NCBI RefSeq assembly: GCF_041687215.1
Contig: NZ_JAWLCI010000008.1
Coordinates: 40,771-104,770, forward strand
Reading direction: 5' to 3'
Source: Mariniphaga sp041687215
GTDB lineage: Bacteria > Bacteroidota > Bacteroidia > Bacteroidales > Prolixibacteraceae
Length of the DNA: 64,000 nt
The position numbers and the translations under genes are program-made. The first letter of the stretch is position 1, and each line of letters begins with the position of its first letter. The notes below the pieces were generated by a model, which was not told the origin of the DNA, ran no database searches, and worked only from the letters and a program-made list of their open reading frames with translations. Shown in pieces: positions 1-10,300 of the stretch.

Positions 1-339
1 GTGGAACTAATATGTTCGTATATTTCAGAACAGCAGGGGTATCCCAGTGCGTTTATGTTGCCTGAATATGTTGGGGATGATGAGGCAGGACCCGGAGAAG
101 TGGATTTAAATAACCGCGATGAATTGTTTGACGATGCTGCCCGGGTTGTGGTTATGAACCAGATGGGTTCAACTTCCATGATTCAGCGTAAATTTTCAAT
201 CGGGTACAACCGGGCCGGCCGCATTATGGATCAACTTGAGGCAGCCGGAGTGGTTGGTCCGAGCGAGGGAAGCAAGGCACGGCAGGTGCTTATTCAGGAT
301 GATTACAGTTTGGAACAATTATTGAAAAGCTTTAACTAA
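1..339 (+). CDS. ftsK: DNA translocase FtsK, C-terminal end (partial)
   Basis: This is the 3' end of a DNA translocase whose start lies before the window. FtsK pumps chromosome ends through the division septum and activates XerCD recombination at dif. The visible 112 residues include the last part of the motor domain (VELICSYI..QGYPSAFMLPEY), an acidic linker, and a winged-helix gamma domain around residues 43-99 (DDAARVVVMNQ, TSMIQRKFSIGYNRAGRIMDQLE, GVVGPSEGSKARQV). In FtsK proteins this domain reads the KOPS orientation sequences and contacts XerD. The family wording is very typical, so identification is firm. The LolA-like gene follows after 9 bp on the same strand, a common Bacteroidota arrangement, so the two are probably co-transcribed. 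Confidence 0.95.
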   Translation: MELICSYISEQQGYPSAFMLPEYVGDDEAGPGEVDLNNRDELFDDAARVVVMNQMGSTSMIQRKFSIGYNRAGRIMDQLEAAGVVGPSEGSKARQVLIQDDYSLEQLLKSFN

Positions 340-348
340 AATATTATA

Positions 349-999
349 ATGAAACATATTTTTCTTTTAGGAATTTTTTTAGCGTCTGTTTTTTTTGCTT
401 CTGCACAGCAAGACCCAAAAGCCAAACAGATTCTTGACGAAGTGAGCGAAAATACACGGTCGTTTAAAACCATTTCTGCAGAGTTTGTTTTTTCCATGGA
501 AAACAAAGAAATGGATATAAATGAACGAAACGAAGGTACTATTAAGCTGAAGGGACAAAAATATGTGGTTGACTTGCCGGACATTGGAGTGAAAGTTTTT
601 TCTGACGGAAAAACACTTTGGAATTATATGGAAGATGGCAACCAGGTAACTATTTCGAATTTGGAAGACGGAGGCAGTGAACTCATGGACCCGTCATCGG
701 TTTTTACAATTTACGAAAAAGGGTTTCAATCTAAATATGCAGGTGAAAAAACTATCGGAAACGCAATGGTGCACCAAATAGAACTTTATCCTGATACAGA
801 TGAACATGAAGTTTCGAAAATTCTGCTTTCAATTGGTAAATCAGATAAAATGATAAAATCAGCTTTGCTTTACGGAACAGACGGAAATTTGTATGGCATT
901 GAAATAAAAAAGATGGATACCCAAACCGAACTGCCTGATTCTTATTTTGTGTTTAAGACCGGCGATTATGGCGATGTTGAAATCATTGATTTCAGGTAA
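349..999 (+). CDS. LolA-like outer-membrane lipoprotein carrier protein
   Basis: A predicted periplasmic protein of 216 residues with a clear Sec signal peptide (about residues 1-20, ending FASAQ|QD). The mature part has the LolA/LolB-like pattern: an amphipathic start (AKQILDEVSENTRSFKTISAEFVFSMEN), then alternating beta strands with G.IKLKGQKYVVDLP and KTLWNYMEDGNQVTI, and a C-terminal half about ligand-dependent structure (IEIKKMDTQTELPDSYFVFK). LolA shuttles lipoproteins from the inner membrane LolCDE complex toward the outer membrane; Bacteroidota LolA homologues commonly sit next to ftsK, as here. Exact client proteins cannot be read from sequence. Its last 8 bp overlap the end of the convergent aroQ gene. 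Confidence 0.85.
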   Translation: MKHIFLLGIFLASVFFASAQQDPKAKQILDEVSENTRSFKTISAEFVFSMENKEMDINERNEGTIKLKGQKYVVDLPDIGVKVFSDGKTLWNYMEDGNQVTISNLEDGGSELMDPSSVFTIYEKGFQSKYAGEKTIGNAMVHQIELYPDTDEHEVSKILLSIGKSDKMIKSALLYGTDGNLYGIEIKKMDTQTELPDSYFVFKTGDYGDVEIIDFR

Positions 1000-1408
1000 G
1001 ATAACTTAATACAGCCAGCCTGTAAGAATCGAGCCCGAAACCCATTATACAGCCTTTACAAACAGGCCCGATAACAGATTTGTGCCTGAAATCTTCCCGT
1101 GTAAGTGTATTGGAAATATGCACTTCGGTAACCGGAGTAGTAACACCAGCAATGGCATCACGAATGGCAATTGACGTGTGAGTGTAAGCTCCTGCATTGA
1201 TGATGATGCCATCAGAAGAAAAACCAAATTCATGAATTTTATCAACCAGTTCGCCTTCAATATTCGATTGAAAGTAAGTGAATTTAACTTCTGGGAAAAC
1301 AGATTTTAACTTTTCATAATAATCTTCATAACTTTCCGAACCGTAAATGCTTTTTTCCCTTTTCCCCAGTAAGTTCAAATTTGGGCCGTTGATAATCAAT
1401 ATATTCAT
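992..1408 (-). CDS. aroQ: 3-dehydroquinate dehydratase, type II
   Basis: Cytosolic enzyme of the shikimate pathway that dehydrates 3-dehydroquinate to 3-dehydroshikimate. It is 138 residues, slightly short of the usual 140-150. The family signatures are all present: NGPNLNLLGKRE at 7-18, the catalytic tyrosine Y22 in IYG, the substrate-binding INAGAYTHTS segment (70-79), and the catalytic-pair histidine H97 in TEVHISN. The NAGAYTH form, rather than NPGAYTH, is one I associate with Bacteroidota homologues. It is convergent with the LolA-like gene and shares 8 bp with it, so both stop codons lie inside the other gene. The start is an ATG followed directly by the conserved NILIINGPN strand. Confidence 0.95.
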   Translation of the reverse strand: MNILIINGPNLNLLGKREKSIYGSESYEDYYEKLKSVFPEVKFTYFQSNIEGELVDKIHEFGFSSDGIIINAGAYTHTSIAIRDAIAGVTTPVTEVHISNTLTREDFRHKSVIGPVCKGCIMGFGLDSYRLAVLSYLT

Positions 1409-1550
1409 TTTATTTCGATTTTAATATATTTTATAGTAACTTTAAAGTCATTAAAACGTAATTGATATCATAATAATTAAAATATTAATTCGTATTAGTT
1501 TTTTCAAAAGTATTTAAATCATCGGATTTAAAAAATAAAAATTGAAAGTT

Positions 1551-2450
1551 ATGAAATGGGAGGAAAGCAAAAAAGGTTTTGAGAACTACCTTACACTGGA
1601 AAAGTCGTTATCGCAAAATTCCATTGCAGCTTATATTAACGACATTAACAAGCTGATTGAATTTCTGGGCAAAAATTTTAAAAAAACCAGTCCGGAAAAG
1701 GTCAAACTAAATCATTTAAAAAAATTTGTGGAATGGTTGAACGAGCGGGGAGTAAGTCCCCGAACTCAGGCCCGGACTATTTCAGGCATCAAATCGTTTT
1801 ACAAATACCTGTTAATTGAAGGGAAAATTTCAAGCGATCCCACAGCATTGCTTGAATCGCCTAAAATTGGCCGAAAACTTCCGGATATTTTGTCAATGGA
1901 AGAAATCGATCAACTAATTGACGCAGTAGATTTGGAAAAACCGGAAGGGCAAAGAAATAAAGCCATGCTTGAAACTTTGTACAGTTGCGGTTTAAGGGTT
2001 TCGGAGTTGGTAAACCTGAAAATTACCAATTTATTTTTTGAACAGGGATTTGTTAAAATAGAAGGAAAGGCTGGAAAAGAAAGGCTGGTGCCTGTTAGTA
2101 AACGGGCCGTAACAGAAATTAATAAATACCTGAATGGCTATCGCAAAAGTCTTAAAATTCACAAAGACAGTGAAAATATTCTTTTTTTGAACAGAAGGGG
2201 TAAAAAACTGAGCCGTGTAATGGTTTTTACCATTATTAAAAACCTGGCTCAGAAAATTGAACTGAACAAAAAAATCAGTCCCCATACGTTCAGACATTCT
2301 TTTGCTACTCATTTAATTAATGGTGGAGCAGATTTGCGTGCTGTGCAGGAAATGCTGGGGCATGAATCTATTTTAACTACAGAGATTTATACGCATCTGG
2401 ATAGGGATTATCTTAAAAATACAATTCACCAATTTCATCCAAGGTCGTAG
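1551..2450 (+). CDS. xerD: Tyrosine recombinase XerC/XerD
   Basis: Site-specific recombinase of the XerC/D type, which resolves chromosome dimers at dif in concert with FtsK. From the ATG at 1551 it is 299 residues, close to E. coli XerD. An N-terminal SAM-like core-binding domain (about 3-95) is followed by the catalytic domain. The full catalytic set is visible: R149 (CGLRVSELVNL), K173 (GKAGKER), H245 and R248 (HTFRHSFATHL), H271 (LGHESILTT) and nucleophile Y280 (EIYTHL). These match E. coli XerD numbering within one residue. An upstream in-frame TTG at 1542 is possible but the ATG is preferred. The linkage to ftsK and the absence of mobile-element genes argue for the housekeeping enzyme rather than a phage integrase. 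XerC versus XerD cannot be settled here. Confidence 0.93.
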   Translation: MKWEESKKGFENYLTLEKSLSQNSIAAYINDINKLIEFLGKNFKKTSPEKVKLNHLKKFVEWLNERGVSPRTQARTISGIKSFYKYLLIEGKISSDPTALLESPKIGRKLPDILSMEEIDQLIDAVDLEKPEGQRNKAMLETLYSCGLRVSELVNLKITNLFFEQGFVKIEGKAGKERLVPVSKRAVTEINKYLNGYRKSLKIHKDSENILFLNRRGKKLSRVMVFTIIKNLAQKIELNKKISPHTFRHSFATHLINGGADLRAVQEMLGHESILTTEIYTHLDRDYLKNTIHQFHPRS

Positions 2451-2471
2451 TGTTAAACATAATATATTTTT

Positions 2472-2497
2472 AGGGCTGAAAATTCAGCCCTTTTTTG
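2472..2497 (+). terminator. Rho-independent terminator after xerD
   Basis: A 7-8 bp GC-rich stem (AGGGCTGA pairing with TCAGCCCT) with a four-base loop is followed directly by six T residues, 22 bp after the xerD stop codon. Confidence 0.85.
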
Positions 2498-2594
2498 TGC
2501 TTATGCTTTTTTTGAATTTGTTAAGATAATGTTTAATTGGCTGCTAAATAAGGTTGAAACATTCCAATTCCCTGCCTTTAGCAGAAAAATATTC

Positions 2595-2602
2595 TATTTT
2601 TG
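2595..2602 (+). promoter_or_regulatory. Putative -7 element for pckA
   Basis: TATTTTTG fits the Bacteroidota -7 consensus TAnnTTTG and lies 53 bp before the pckA start, in the only intergenic space after the xerD terminator. No clean TTTG box at the expected spacing was seen, so this is a partial match. Confidence 0.45.
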
Positions 2603-2655
2603 TAAACAGAATTCGTTGAGATTATCAGTTATATCAAGTTAATTATTAGGTAGTT

Positions 2656-4263
2656 ATGAAAAATTTAAATTTATCGAAGTACGGCATTCAAAACGTACAG
2701 GAGATTGTTTACAACCCCTCTTACGAACAACTTTTTGAGGAGGAAATGAATCCCGGACTCGAAGGTTTCGAAAAAGGCCAGCTAACCGAACTGGGTGCAG
2801 TAAATGTAATGACCGGAGTGTTTACCGGTCGTTCGCCCAAAGACAAATTCATTGTAAAAGATGACACAACCAAAAACACAATCTGGTGGACAACCCCGGA
2901 ATCGCCAAACGACAACAAACCAGTTACAACCGATGTATGGAATGAATTAAAAGCATTAACGGTAAAACAGCTTTCCGGTAAAAGGTTGTTTGTTATGGAT
3001 ACTTTTTGCGGTGCAAACCCCGATTCAAGACTGAAAGTAAGGTTTATTATGGAAGTGGCATGGCAGGCACATTTTGTAAAAAATATGTTTATCAGACCAA
3101 CAGAGGAAGAACTTGAAAACTACGGCGAACCAGATTTCGTTTCGTTAAATGCTTCAAAAACAACCAATCCGAACTGGAAAGAGCAGGGGCTAAATTCCGA
3201 AGTTTATACCGTTTTCAACCTGACTGAAAAAATGCACGTTGTTGGCGGAAGCTGGTACGGTGGTGAAATGAAAAAAGGAATGTTTGCCATGATGAATTAT
3301 TATCTTCCTTTGAACGGAATGGCATCTATGCACTGTTCTGCAAACGTGGGAGAGAAAGATGATGTGGCTATTTTCTTCGGTCTTTCAGGTACCGGAAAAA
3401 CGACTCTATCAACCGACCCGAAACGCAAATTGATTGGCGACGACGAGCATGGCTGGGATGATAATGGGATTTTCAATTTTGAAGGAGGTTGCTACGCCAA
3501 AACCATCAACCTCGATCCGGAAGCTGAACCGGATATTTACCGCGCCATCAAACGTGATGCATTGCTTGAAAACGTTACTGTTGATGAAAATGGAAAAATA
3601 GACTTCAGCGATGGTTCTGTTACTCAAAATACCCGTGTTTCCTATCCCATTTATCACATCGAAAATATTGTAAAACCGGTTTCAAAAGCAGGGCACGCCA
3701 ACAAGGTGATTTTCCTTACTGCTGATGCATTTGGAGTAATGCCGCCCGTATCGAAACTGACTCCGGAACAAACCAAATACCACTTCCTTTCAGGATTTAC
3801 AGCAAAACTGGCCGGTACCGAGCGTGGTGTAACCACACCGCAACCTACTTTTTCGGCATGTTTTGGCGCTGCATTTCTTTCGCTTCACCCAACCAAATAT
3901 GGCGAGGAACTGGTGAAAAAAATGGAAGAACACGGTGCGGTTGCCTATTTAGTGAACACTGGCTGGAACGGAACAGGTAAGCGAGTTTCCATTAAAGATA
4001 CGCGTGCTATTATCGATGCCATTCTGGATGGTTCAATCGAAAAAGCTGAAACCAAAATAATTCCGGTTTTTAACCTCGAAGCTCCCACTGCATTGCACGA
4101 TGTTGATCCGAATATTCTTGATCCCCGAGACACTTATGCCGATCCGAAAGAATGGGAAGAAAAAGCCAAAGATTTGGCCAGCCGTTTTATTAAAAACTTC
4201 GAAAAATACACCGATAACCAGGAAGGTAAAGCACTGGTTGCTGCTGGTCCGCAACTTGGATAA
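2656..4263 (+). CDS. pckA: Phosphoenolpyruvate carboxykinase (ATP)
   Basis: Cytosolic enzyme interconverting oxaloacetate plus ATP with phosphoenolpyruvate, CO2 and ADP. In anaerobic Bacteroidota it often runs in the carboxylating direction toward fumarate and succinate. The protein is 535 residues, the normal length. Visible motifs are the substrate-binding TGRSPKDKFIV, the kinase-1a P-loop GLSGTGKTTLS with K248 and T249, the kinase-2/metal motif DDEHGW, and the C-terminal NTGWNGTGKR segment. The gene stands alone between two terminators. fumC, about 1.5 kb downstream on the other strand, supplies the fumarate arm of the same C4 metabolism, although the two are not an operon. Confidence 0.97.
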   Translation: MKNLNLSKYGIQNVQEIVYNPSYEQLFEEEMNPGLEGFEKGQLTELGAVNVMTGVFTGRSPKDKFIVKDDTTKNTIWWTTPESPNDNKPVTTDVWNELKALTVKQLSGKRLFVMDTFCGANPDSRLKVRFIMEVAWQAHFVKNMFIRPTEEELENYGEPDFVSLNASKTTNPNWKEQGLNSEVYTVFNLTEKMHVVGGSWYGGEMKKGMFAMMNYYLPLNGMASMHCSANVGEKDDVAIFFGLSGTGKTTLSTDPKRKLIGDDEHGWDDNGIFNFEGGCYAKTINLDPEAEPDIYRAIKRDALLENVTVDENGKIDFSDGSVTQNTRVSYPIYHIENIVKPVSKAGHANKVIFLTADAFGVMPPVSKLTPEQTKYHFLSGFTAKLAGTERGVTTPQPTFSACFGAAFLSLHPTKYGEELVKKMEEHGAVAYLVNTGWNGTGKRVSIKDTRAIIDAILDGSIEKAETKIIPVFNLEAPTALHDVDPNILDPRDTYADPKEWEEKAKDLASRFIKNFEKYTDNQEGKALVAAGPQLG

Positions 4264-4287
4264 TATCAAAACAAAATCATAATACCG

Positions 4288-4322
4288 AAAGGCTTCGTCA
4301 GAATTGGCGGAGCCTTTTTTTT
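4288..4322 (+). terminator. Rho-independent terminator after pckA
   Basis: AGGCTTCG (4290-4297) pairs with CGGAGCCT (4308-4315) with one G-U pair. The loop is 10 bases and a run of T residues follows immediately, 27 bp after the pckA stop. Confidence 0.85.
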
Positions 4323-4346
4323 AACTTTTATAATTAACAAAATGAT

Positions 4347-5723
4347 TTACCGGTTTATTTTACCGCGGTTATATGAAAAGTAAATTCCGGCCATACTAAT
4401 AAATGAAAAGCTTATAAATCCCCATTTCATAGCTTTCAAAAACAAATGGTCGGGAACTGTTTCAATGGCCTGGTTTCCCATCATTCCGGCAAAGAAAAGG
4501 GTGGCAATAGTCATACTAACAATTTGCCCCACAACCCGCATGGTTGCTGCCGAACCTGATGCAAGCCCGAGCTGGGTTTTTTGCACAGAACTCATAATGG
4601 TATTCATGTTGGGCGAAGAGAAAAAGGCGAATCCCAGGCCCACCCAAAACAGCAAAGCTACAATCAACCACAAAGATGTAGTGCCTGTAAGAAAAGCAAA
4701 AGCTGCCAGTCCAATAGTACACATGGTCATGCCTAAAGTAGCCAGGTAGCGGGGTTGAATACGGTCGGAAAGCCTGCCTGCAACAGGCGAAAAAATGGCC
4801 ATCATGGCTGGCTGGGCAACCAGAATAATACCGGCATTTCGGGGCGATAAACCCTGAACTTTCTGCAAATACAAACTCAGCAAAAACACAATAGCAAAAG
4901 TTGCGCTGTAATTGATAAGCGCAGCCAGGTTGGAAAAAGCAAACAGTCGGTTACGGGTAAACAGTTTTGTTTCCAAAACAGGCATAACTGACCGGCTTTC
5001 AATATACCAGAAAAGAACCAGTGCCAGAGAACCTCCACCCATCAGCAACCAGCCTGAAATGGCAGGAATACGCGAAGATCCGTAAACCATAGCCACCAAA
5101 CCAGCCATATAAAACAGGGTTCCTTTCAGGTCTGGTTTTTTCGTTGAAAAATCACCATGGTTGTCTTTTCCTAAAAACAGGAAAGCAACAATAATGGTGA
5201 GTATTCCCAAAGCAGAAGAGACAAAAAAGATGGAACGCCAGCCCAAATACTGAGTTAAAAATCCACCGGCAAACGGACCGAATGCCAGGCCGAGATAAAC
5301 CGCTGAAACCGACATACCCAATACTCTGCCGCGGTTCTGAGGCAAAAATGCAGAAACCAGAATGGCCGGTCCGGTGGTGCTGGAAAACGCTGCACCAATT
5401 CCCTGAATGAACCGGAACAGAATAAGCCAGAAACCGGAAGGTGCAAAGCCGCAAACGATAGATGAAATGGTAAAAATGGTGATGCCGGTTTTAAAAACGC
5501 GCCGGATTCCGGTTAAATCGCCCCAACGGCCCACTGGCAACAAAAACATAGCAGTGGCCAGTAAAAAAGAAGTAATTACCCAGCTCAACTCCACCGCGTT
5601 AAGTCCAAAACTTTTTTCGATGGCCGGCAATGCAATGTTTACCGATGATATTAGAAAAGTTCCCATAAACGAGGTTATGGCAACAATACCTAAAATGGAA
5701 ATCTGCTTTTTTGTCCAGTTCAT
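4347..5723 (-). CDS. MFS transporter, DHA2-like multidrug efflux family
   Basis: Inner-membrane major facilitator of 458 residues, hydrophobic throughout, with more than twelve predicted membrane segments, so the 14-segment DHA2 drug:proton antiporter group is likely. The first segment carries the DHA2-like FLISSVNIALPAIEKSFG. Motif A follows as GRWGDLTGIRR, then RFIQGIGAA, and the antiporter motif C region is LGLAFGPFAGGFLTQYLGWRSIF. The substrate cannot be told from sequence; antiseptics, dyes or drugs are usual for the family. No regulator or membrane-fusion partner is adjacent. It is convergent with pckA and the gap between them contains the pckA terminator. Confidence 0.88.
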   Translation of the reverse strand: MNWTKKQISILGIVAITSFMGTFLISSVNIALPAIEKSFGLNAVELSWVITSFLLATAMFLLPVGRWGDLTGIRRVFKTGITIFTISSIVCGFAPSGFWLILFRFIQGIGAAFSSTTGPAILVSAFLPQNRGRVLGMSVSAVYLGLAFGPFAGGFLTQYLGWRSIFFVSSALGILTIIVAFLFLGKDNHGDFSTKKPDLKGTLFYMAGLVAMVYGSSRIPAISGWLLMGGGSLALVLFWYIESRSVMPVLETKLFTRNRLFAFSNLAALINYSATFAIVFLLSLYLQKVQGLSPRNAGIILVAQPAMMAIFSPVAGRLSDRIQPRYLATLGMTMCTIGLAAFAFLTGTTSLWLIVALLFWVGLGFAFFSSPNMNTIMSSVQKTQLGLASGSAATMRVVGQIVSMTIATLFFAGMMGNQAIETVPDHLFLKAMKWGFISFSFISMAGIYFSYNRGKINR

Positions 5724-5754
5724 AAAATTTTATCTTGTACCAATCAGAAGAGGA

Positions 5755-5762
5755 CAAAATTA
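5755..5762 (-). promoter_or_regulatory. Putative -7 element for the MFS gene
   Basis: On the minus strand this reads TAATTTTG, matching TAnnTTTG, 31 bp ahead of the MFS start codon. The -33 box at the right distance is only TTTT. Confidence 0.45.
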
Positions 5763-5806
5763 GCATTTATCAGCGGAATTAAAATGCAGCCATCCAGCTT
5801 GAAGTT

Positions 5807-7201
5807 TCAGTCGGTTCTGGTCATCTTTTCCGGTCGCACCCATTCGTCGTATTGTTCCGGTGTAACATAGCCCAGCCGAACAGCTTCTTCTTTTAGAGTA
5901 GTGCCGTTTTTATGGGCTGCCTGGGCAATTTCCGTTGCTTTGTAATAGCCAATTTTGGTGTTCAACGCCGTAACCAGCATGAGCGAAATATTCACCAGTT
6001 TTTCAATCACCGGGTAATTGGGTTCGATGCCAACGGCGCAGTTGTCGTTAAACGAAACACAGGCATCGCCCAGCAGTTGGGCGCTTTGCAGAAAGTTGGC
6101 AGCCATCAAGGGTTTAAACACATTCAATTCGAAATGGCCTTGCATACCACCCACCGAAATGGCCACATCGTTACCCATCACCTGGGCGCAAACCATGGTG
6201 AGGGCCTCACTTTGTGTGGGATTCACCTTTCCGGGCATAATGGAAGAACCGGGTTCGTTGGCCGGCAGAATCAGTTCGCCAATTCCCGAGCGCGGACCTG
6301 AAGCCAGTAACCGGATGTCGTTGGATATTTTATTGAGCGAAACGGCCAGTTGTTTTAACGCGCCATGCGATTCCACAATGGCATCGTGAGCCGCCAGCGC
6401 CTCAAATTTATTGGGTGCGGTCACGAACGGAAGCCCTGTAAGTTCAGCGATTTTTTTCGCCACCAACACATCGTATCCTGCCGGAGTGTTCAGTCCGGTT
6501 CCTACGGCAGTGCCGCCCAGGGCCAGTTCCGAAAGATGATCCAGCGTATTTCTTAGCGCTTTCAATCCGTGGTTGAGTTGCGCCGTGTATCCTGAAAATT
6601 CCTGGCCAAGGGTGAGGGGAGTGGCGTCCATCAGGTGCGTGCGGCCAATTTTTACAACATTTTTAAACGCCTCAGATTTTTGCTGCAACGTATCGCGCAG
6701 TTTTTCGATGCCCGGAATGGTTTTTTCCACCACGGTTTTATATGCCGCAATGTGCATGGCTGTTGGGAAAGTGTCGTTAGACGACTGCGACTTGTTTACA
6801 TCGTCGTTGGCCTGCAGTACTTTTGCGCCTTCGTCCAGTGTTTTTCCGGCGATTACCTGCGCCCGGTTGGCAATCACTTCATTCACGTTCATGTTGCTCT
6901 GTGTGCCCGATCCGGTTTGCCAAATCACCAGCGGAAACTGGTCGTCCAGCTTCCCTTCCAGGATTTCATCACACACCTGTGCAATCAAATCCCTTTTTTC
7001 TTCGGACAAAACTCCCAACTCGCAATTGGCATAAGCTGCGGCTTTTTTCAGAATGGCAAACCCGGATATAATTTCTTTAGGCATGGAGGCCGCCGGACCA
7101 ATTTTAAAATTGTTGCGCGAACGTTCGGTTTGTGCGCCCCAGTATTTTTCGGTAGGTACTTTTACCTCGCCCATGGTGTCTTTTTCAATTCGGTATTCCA
7201 T
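5807..7201 (-). CDS. fumC: Class II fumarate hydratase
   Basis: Cytosolic iron-independent fumarase of 464 residues, which hydrates fumarate to L-malate in the TCA cycle. Three conserved regions of the fumarase/aspartase superfamily are visible: GSGTQSNMNVNEVIANRA near residue 97, the GRTHLMDATP segment with the catalytic-site histidine, and the signature loop GSSIMPGKVNP with the catalytic serine region. The TALNTKIGYYKATEIAQAAHKNGTTLKEEA tail is characteristic of FumC rather than aspartase. The start is an ATG immediately followed by EYRIEKDTMGEV, as in other FumC proteins. The next gene upstream is the unrelated defence-like gene at 7399. Confidence 0.96.
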   Translation of the reverse strand: MEYRIEKDTMGEVKVPTEKYWGAQTERSRNNFKIGPAASMPKEIISGFAILKKAAAYANCELGVLSEEKRDLIAQVCDEILEGKLDDQFPLVIWQTGSGTQSNMNVNEVIANRAQVIAGKTLDEGAKVLQANDDVNKSQSSNDTFPTAMHIAAYKTVVEKTIPGIEKLRDTLQQKSEAFKNVVKIGRTHLMDATPLTLGQEFSGYTAQLNHGLKALRNTLDHLSELALGGTAVGTGLNTPAGYDVLVAKKIAELTGLPFVTAPNKFEALAAHDAIVESHGALKQLAVSLNKISNDIRLLASGPRSGIGELILPANEPGSSIMPGKVNPTQSEALTMVCAQVMGNDVAISVGGMQGHFELNVFKPLMAANFLQSAQLLGDACVSFNDNCAVGIEPNYPVIEKLVNISLMLVTALNTKIGYYKATEIAQAAHKNGTTLKEEAVRLGYVTPEQYDEWVRPEKMTRTD

Positions 7202-7398
7202 AGTTTCTTTTTTTTATTCGTAGAATAAAAGACCCGAATGCCAAGTGTTGTGAGAGGTGCTCTAATGAGTCTTTAGCTCACTGGTCATCTATTCTATTAT
7301 TGCCTTTACATTGAAAATATTTAGCTAAGTAATTATCAATATTATTTTAAACTTCTATTTGTTATGACTGTTTAGAATTTTTTTTTTTATAAAAAGAG

Positions 7399-10300
7399 TT
7401 ATTCGATCTCTTTAAACTCATAGAGCCAAGCTTTCCTATTTTCTAAAATTTCTATTTCAAATTCATTAACTACTATTAATAGCATTTTTTGGATTGCATT
7501 TTTCGTCAACATGTCAACACTAATAATTTTATGTAACAAATTCTCATACTCAATTTTAGTTCCTATAAAATCCTCCTCAAGAATAATAATACAATTGACT
7601 TTTACGAAAGGTATTAAAGAGAATTTTATCAAACTGTTTGCAACCTTATATATTTTTGTTAGATATGGAATTATATTTATTATTTGAGTTAATTTGGTTT
7701 CACCATTCTTGCTTAGATAAATAATTCCAAGGATACAAATTATTTGAAGGTTCTTTCGTTGTTGCTCCCCAAAAGTGTTACTTCTATTAATTAATTCTTT
7801 TTCAGATATAGAACCTGACAAAATACGCGAAGTCAACTCGGAAACTAGTTCCCATAATAATTTATTGGATGCAATAAGAGAATAATCACTGAGCATCTTT
7901 TTAAATTTTTCTACATAATCCAAATTTGACTCTGAGTTTACCAAGTAAGATGTAAGTATCATTATGAATACTGGTATTATAACAAATTCTACAGAAGCGT
8001 CTTCCGCTTTATCCCACTTTTCATTTGGTTTACTTGTCAGAAGATCTGAAATTTTAACCTTTCCCATAATTCCCATTTTTTCATTAGGGGTACCTTCTAA
8101 ATGTCCTGTAATGGCTGAAAACAGAAGAAAAGATTCAAACGCCTCTTCAATCTTAAAATTAATAATTGAATATTGACTACAAACACTCGAGATTAACAAA
8201 AATATCTTTTGGTCCCCATTCTTTCGAGCAAGGTCAAATGCTTTAACTGACCATTCGTATGCCTTGGCAATGTTATTTATTCCATCAGAAAATATCGCTA
8301 AATGTGCAAAAATAATGGGTTCATTATTAGGATTATAATAATCAGATAGATCTTTATTATTGAGTGTAAATATTCCTTGATATGGTTTAAAATATTCTTC
8401 TCCAGAACTAATGAATTGTGGAACACGATCTTTTGCAACTTCTGCAGATATATATCCTAAGGAGTGACCACACCAAAGAAGTAATCTAATCCAATTTTGA
8501 CCAAAGTTTTCTTCTTTGGTTTTAAATAGTCTACTAATAAAATCCTCAAAGTTTTCTAAACTATTAATATAGTCTTTATTAATCCAATAAGCTATTGCAA
8601 GTTCTCCTAATAGTTGTATATAGTTTAATTCAAGATAGTTTTTGTCATTATTCGCGATTGACACAGCTTTTTTACAATATTGGACTGCCAAATTACTATT
8701 TTTGTTAGAGATAATAGAGGCTCCTAGTAATAAGGTGTCTATATAAGTTGATTGATGGATACAATCATAATTAATTGCATTCAATATCCAATCTCTGCTT
8801 TTTTCTTTCTGCTCACTATCAAAATATAATTTTCCTATATTTTCATTTAATAAGAATTTTGATTCGTTTAGTTTCACTTTTGACAAAGATGATTTTGTTA
8901 ATTCTAGTGCCTTCTTTTGATTTTTGAAAACTTTAAATTCTAAAGAAATTATTTGTTTCAATACGACTATTTCTAATATCTCAAGATTATGCTTTCTAAA
9001 ATATGTAATGAGAATTTTTAAATTTGAAACAATAATATCCCAACTAACTTGTTTTTGTTGTGATTCAACGTTTGCAATATTTTCACAAATTATGGCTACT
9101 GCTACTTGTGCTATTTCTTCGTTAAAAATATTAATTCCATATTTTGATTTAAGAAATTCAATTTTGTTAAGCCAAGTGACGATATCATGCTCATTTGACA
9201 AATTTTGAATTGGTGACCAAAGGATGGTTGAATACATTTTAAGATCTATCGTTTCTTTAAATGGAGTATCAACCTTTTCCCAATTTGTAAAAACATAATT
9301 TAAATGATCCCAAAATTTTGATAATTTAATTACATTAAAATTAATGAGAATAATAAAATGTATAATGAAAAGGTCTGCATTAGAAGTTGATTCTTCTTTT
9401 ACATATTCCTCTAATCTACTTTCAAAAACTGAAAAATCTTTATTTAATATTTGACTTAATCTTATTTGTTCCTTTCGGATAAATGATCTTAATATAATAT
9501 TCATTTCTTTGGGAATATCTATGTCTTTCCAATAATCTAAGTATCCCCAGCTATCTAATATTGTAATCTCCTCTTTTAGTTTTACTGATAGAAAAAGATT
9601 TAGAAGAACAAGACCTGCATTATTGTAGTCTTTTCCTTTAATGAAAGAAGTGATAATTCTTGATGCTTCAATTTGATCAACCTTTTTTGAAGATAATAAT
9701 GATCTTGCAACTGCTAAATAAATATTTTGAATAGTTTTTTGAGATAGATTATTTATACCGATATCTTTAATAATAGGAGAAACTTGGTATAAATTCTCAT
9801 TAACTTGTATCCAAGTATAGAGCAAATCTTGAAGTTTTTCATTTGGATGTTTTATTCGTTCTTCAACATTACTTACTGCCAAAATTTCGTTGTTTCTAAA
9901 ACTCCAATGAATTAAACTCAATCTGTATAAAAGTTCTCGGGAATTTACTTTTGGTATATATTTACTAATCATTAACTGTGCATCTTCCAATAGCTCAGCA
10001 TTAAACTCATTTTTCAATAGAACTTCAATTATGTCCTCCGAATTACTACCCCAATTAATAGTTTTTAGTCGTTGAATAATAGTATTAACAAGTCTCGGAT
10101 TTCTTTGAGAAAATGCACTAATTAGATTTATAAAATTCGGGTCGGATTCTGTAGCGCCATTATTGACAAGCATTTCAAGGATTTCTTTGTCTGATAAATT
10201 AAAGTCATAATATTCATAAAATACCTGCTCATTGAGAAATGATTTTAAATCGCTCAATATTTTATAATTAGATGTTGTTAAAAGTCTATTCCCAGTATTA

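Noticed and set aside
1551..2450. Tyrosine recombinase as an island or phage integrase
   Set aside because: It matches XerC/D in length and catalytic positions, sits near ftsK, and has no attachment site, excisionase or mobile genes around it.
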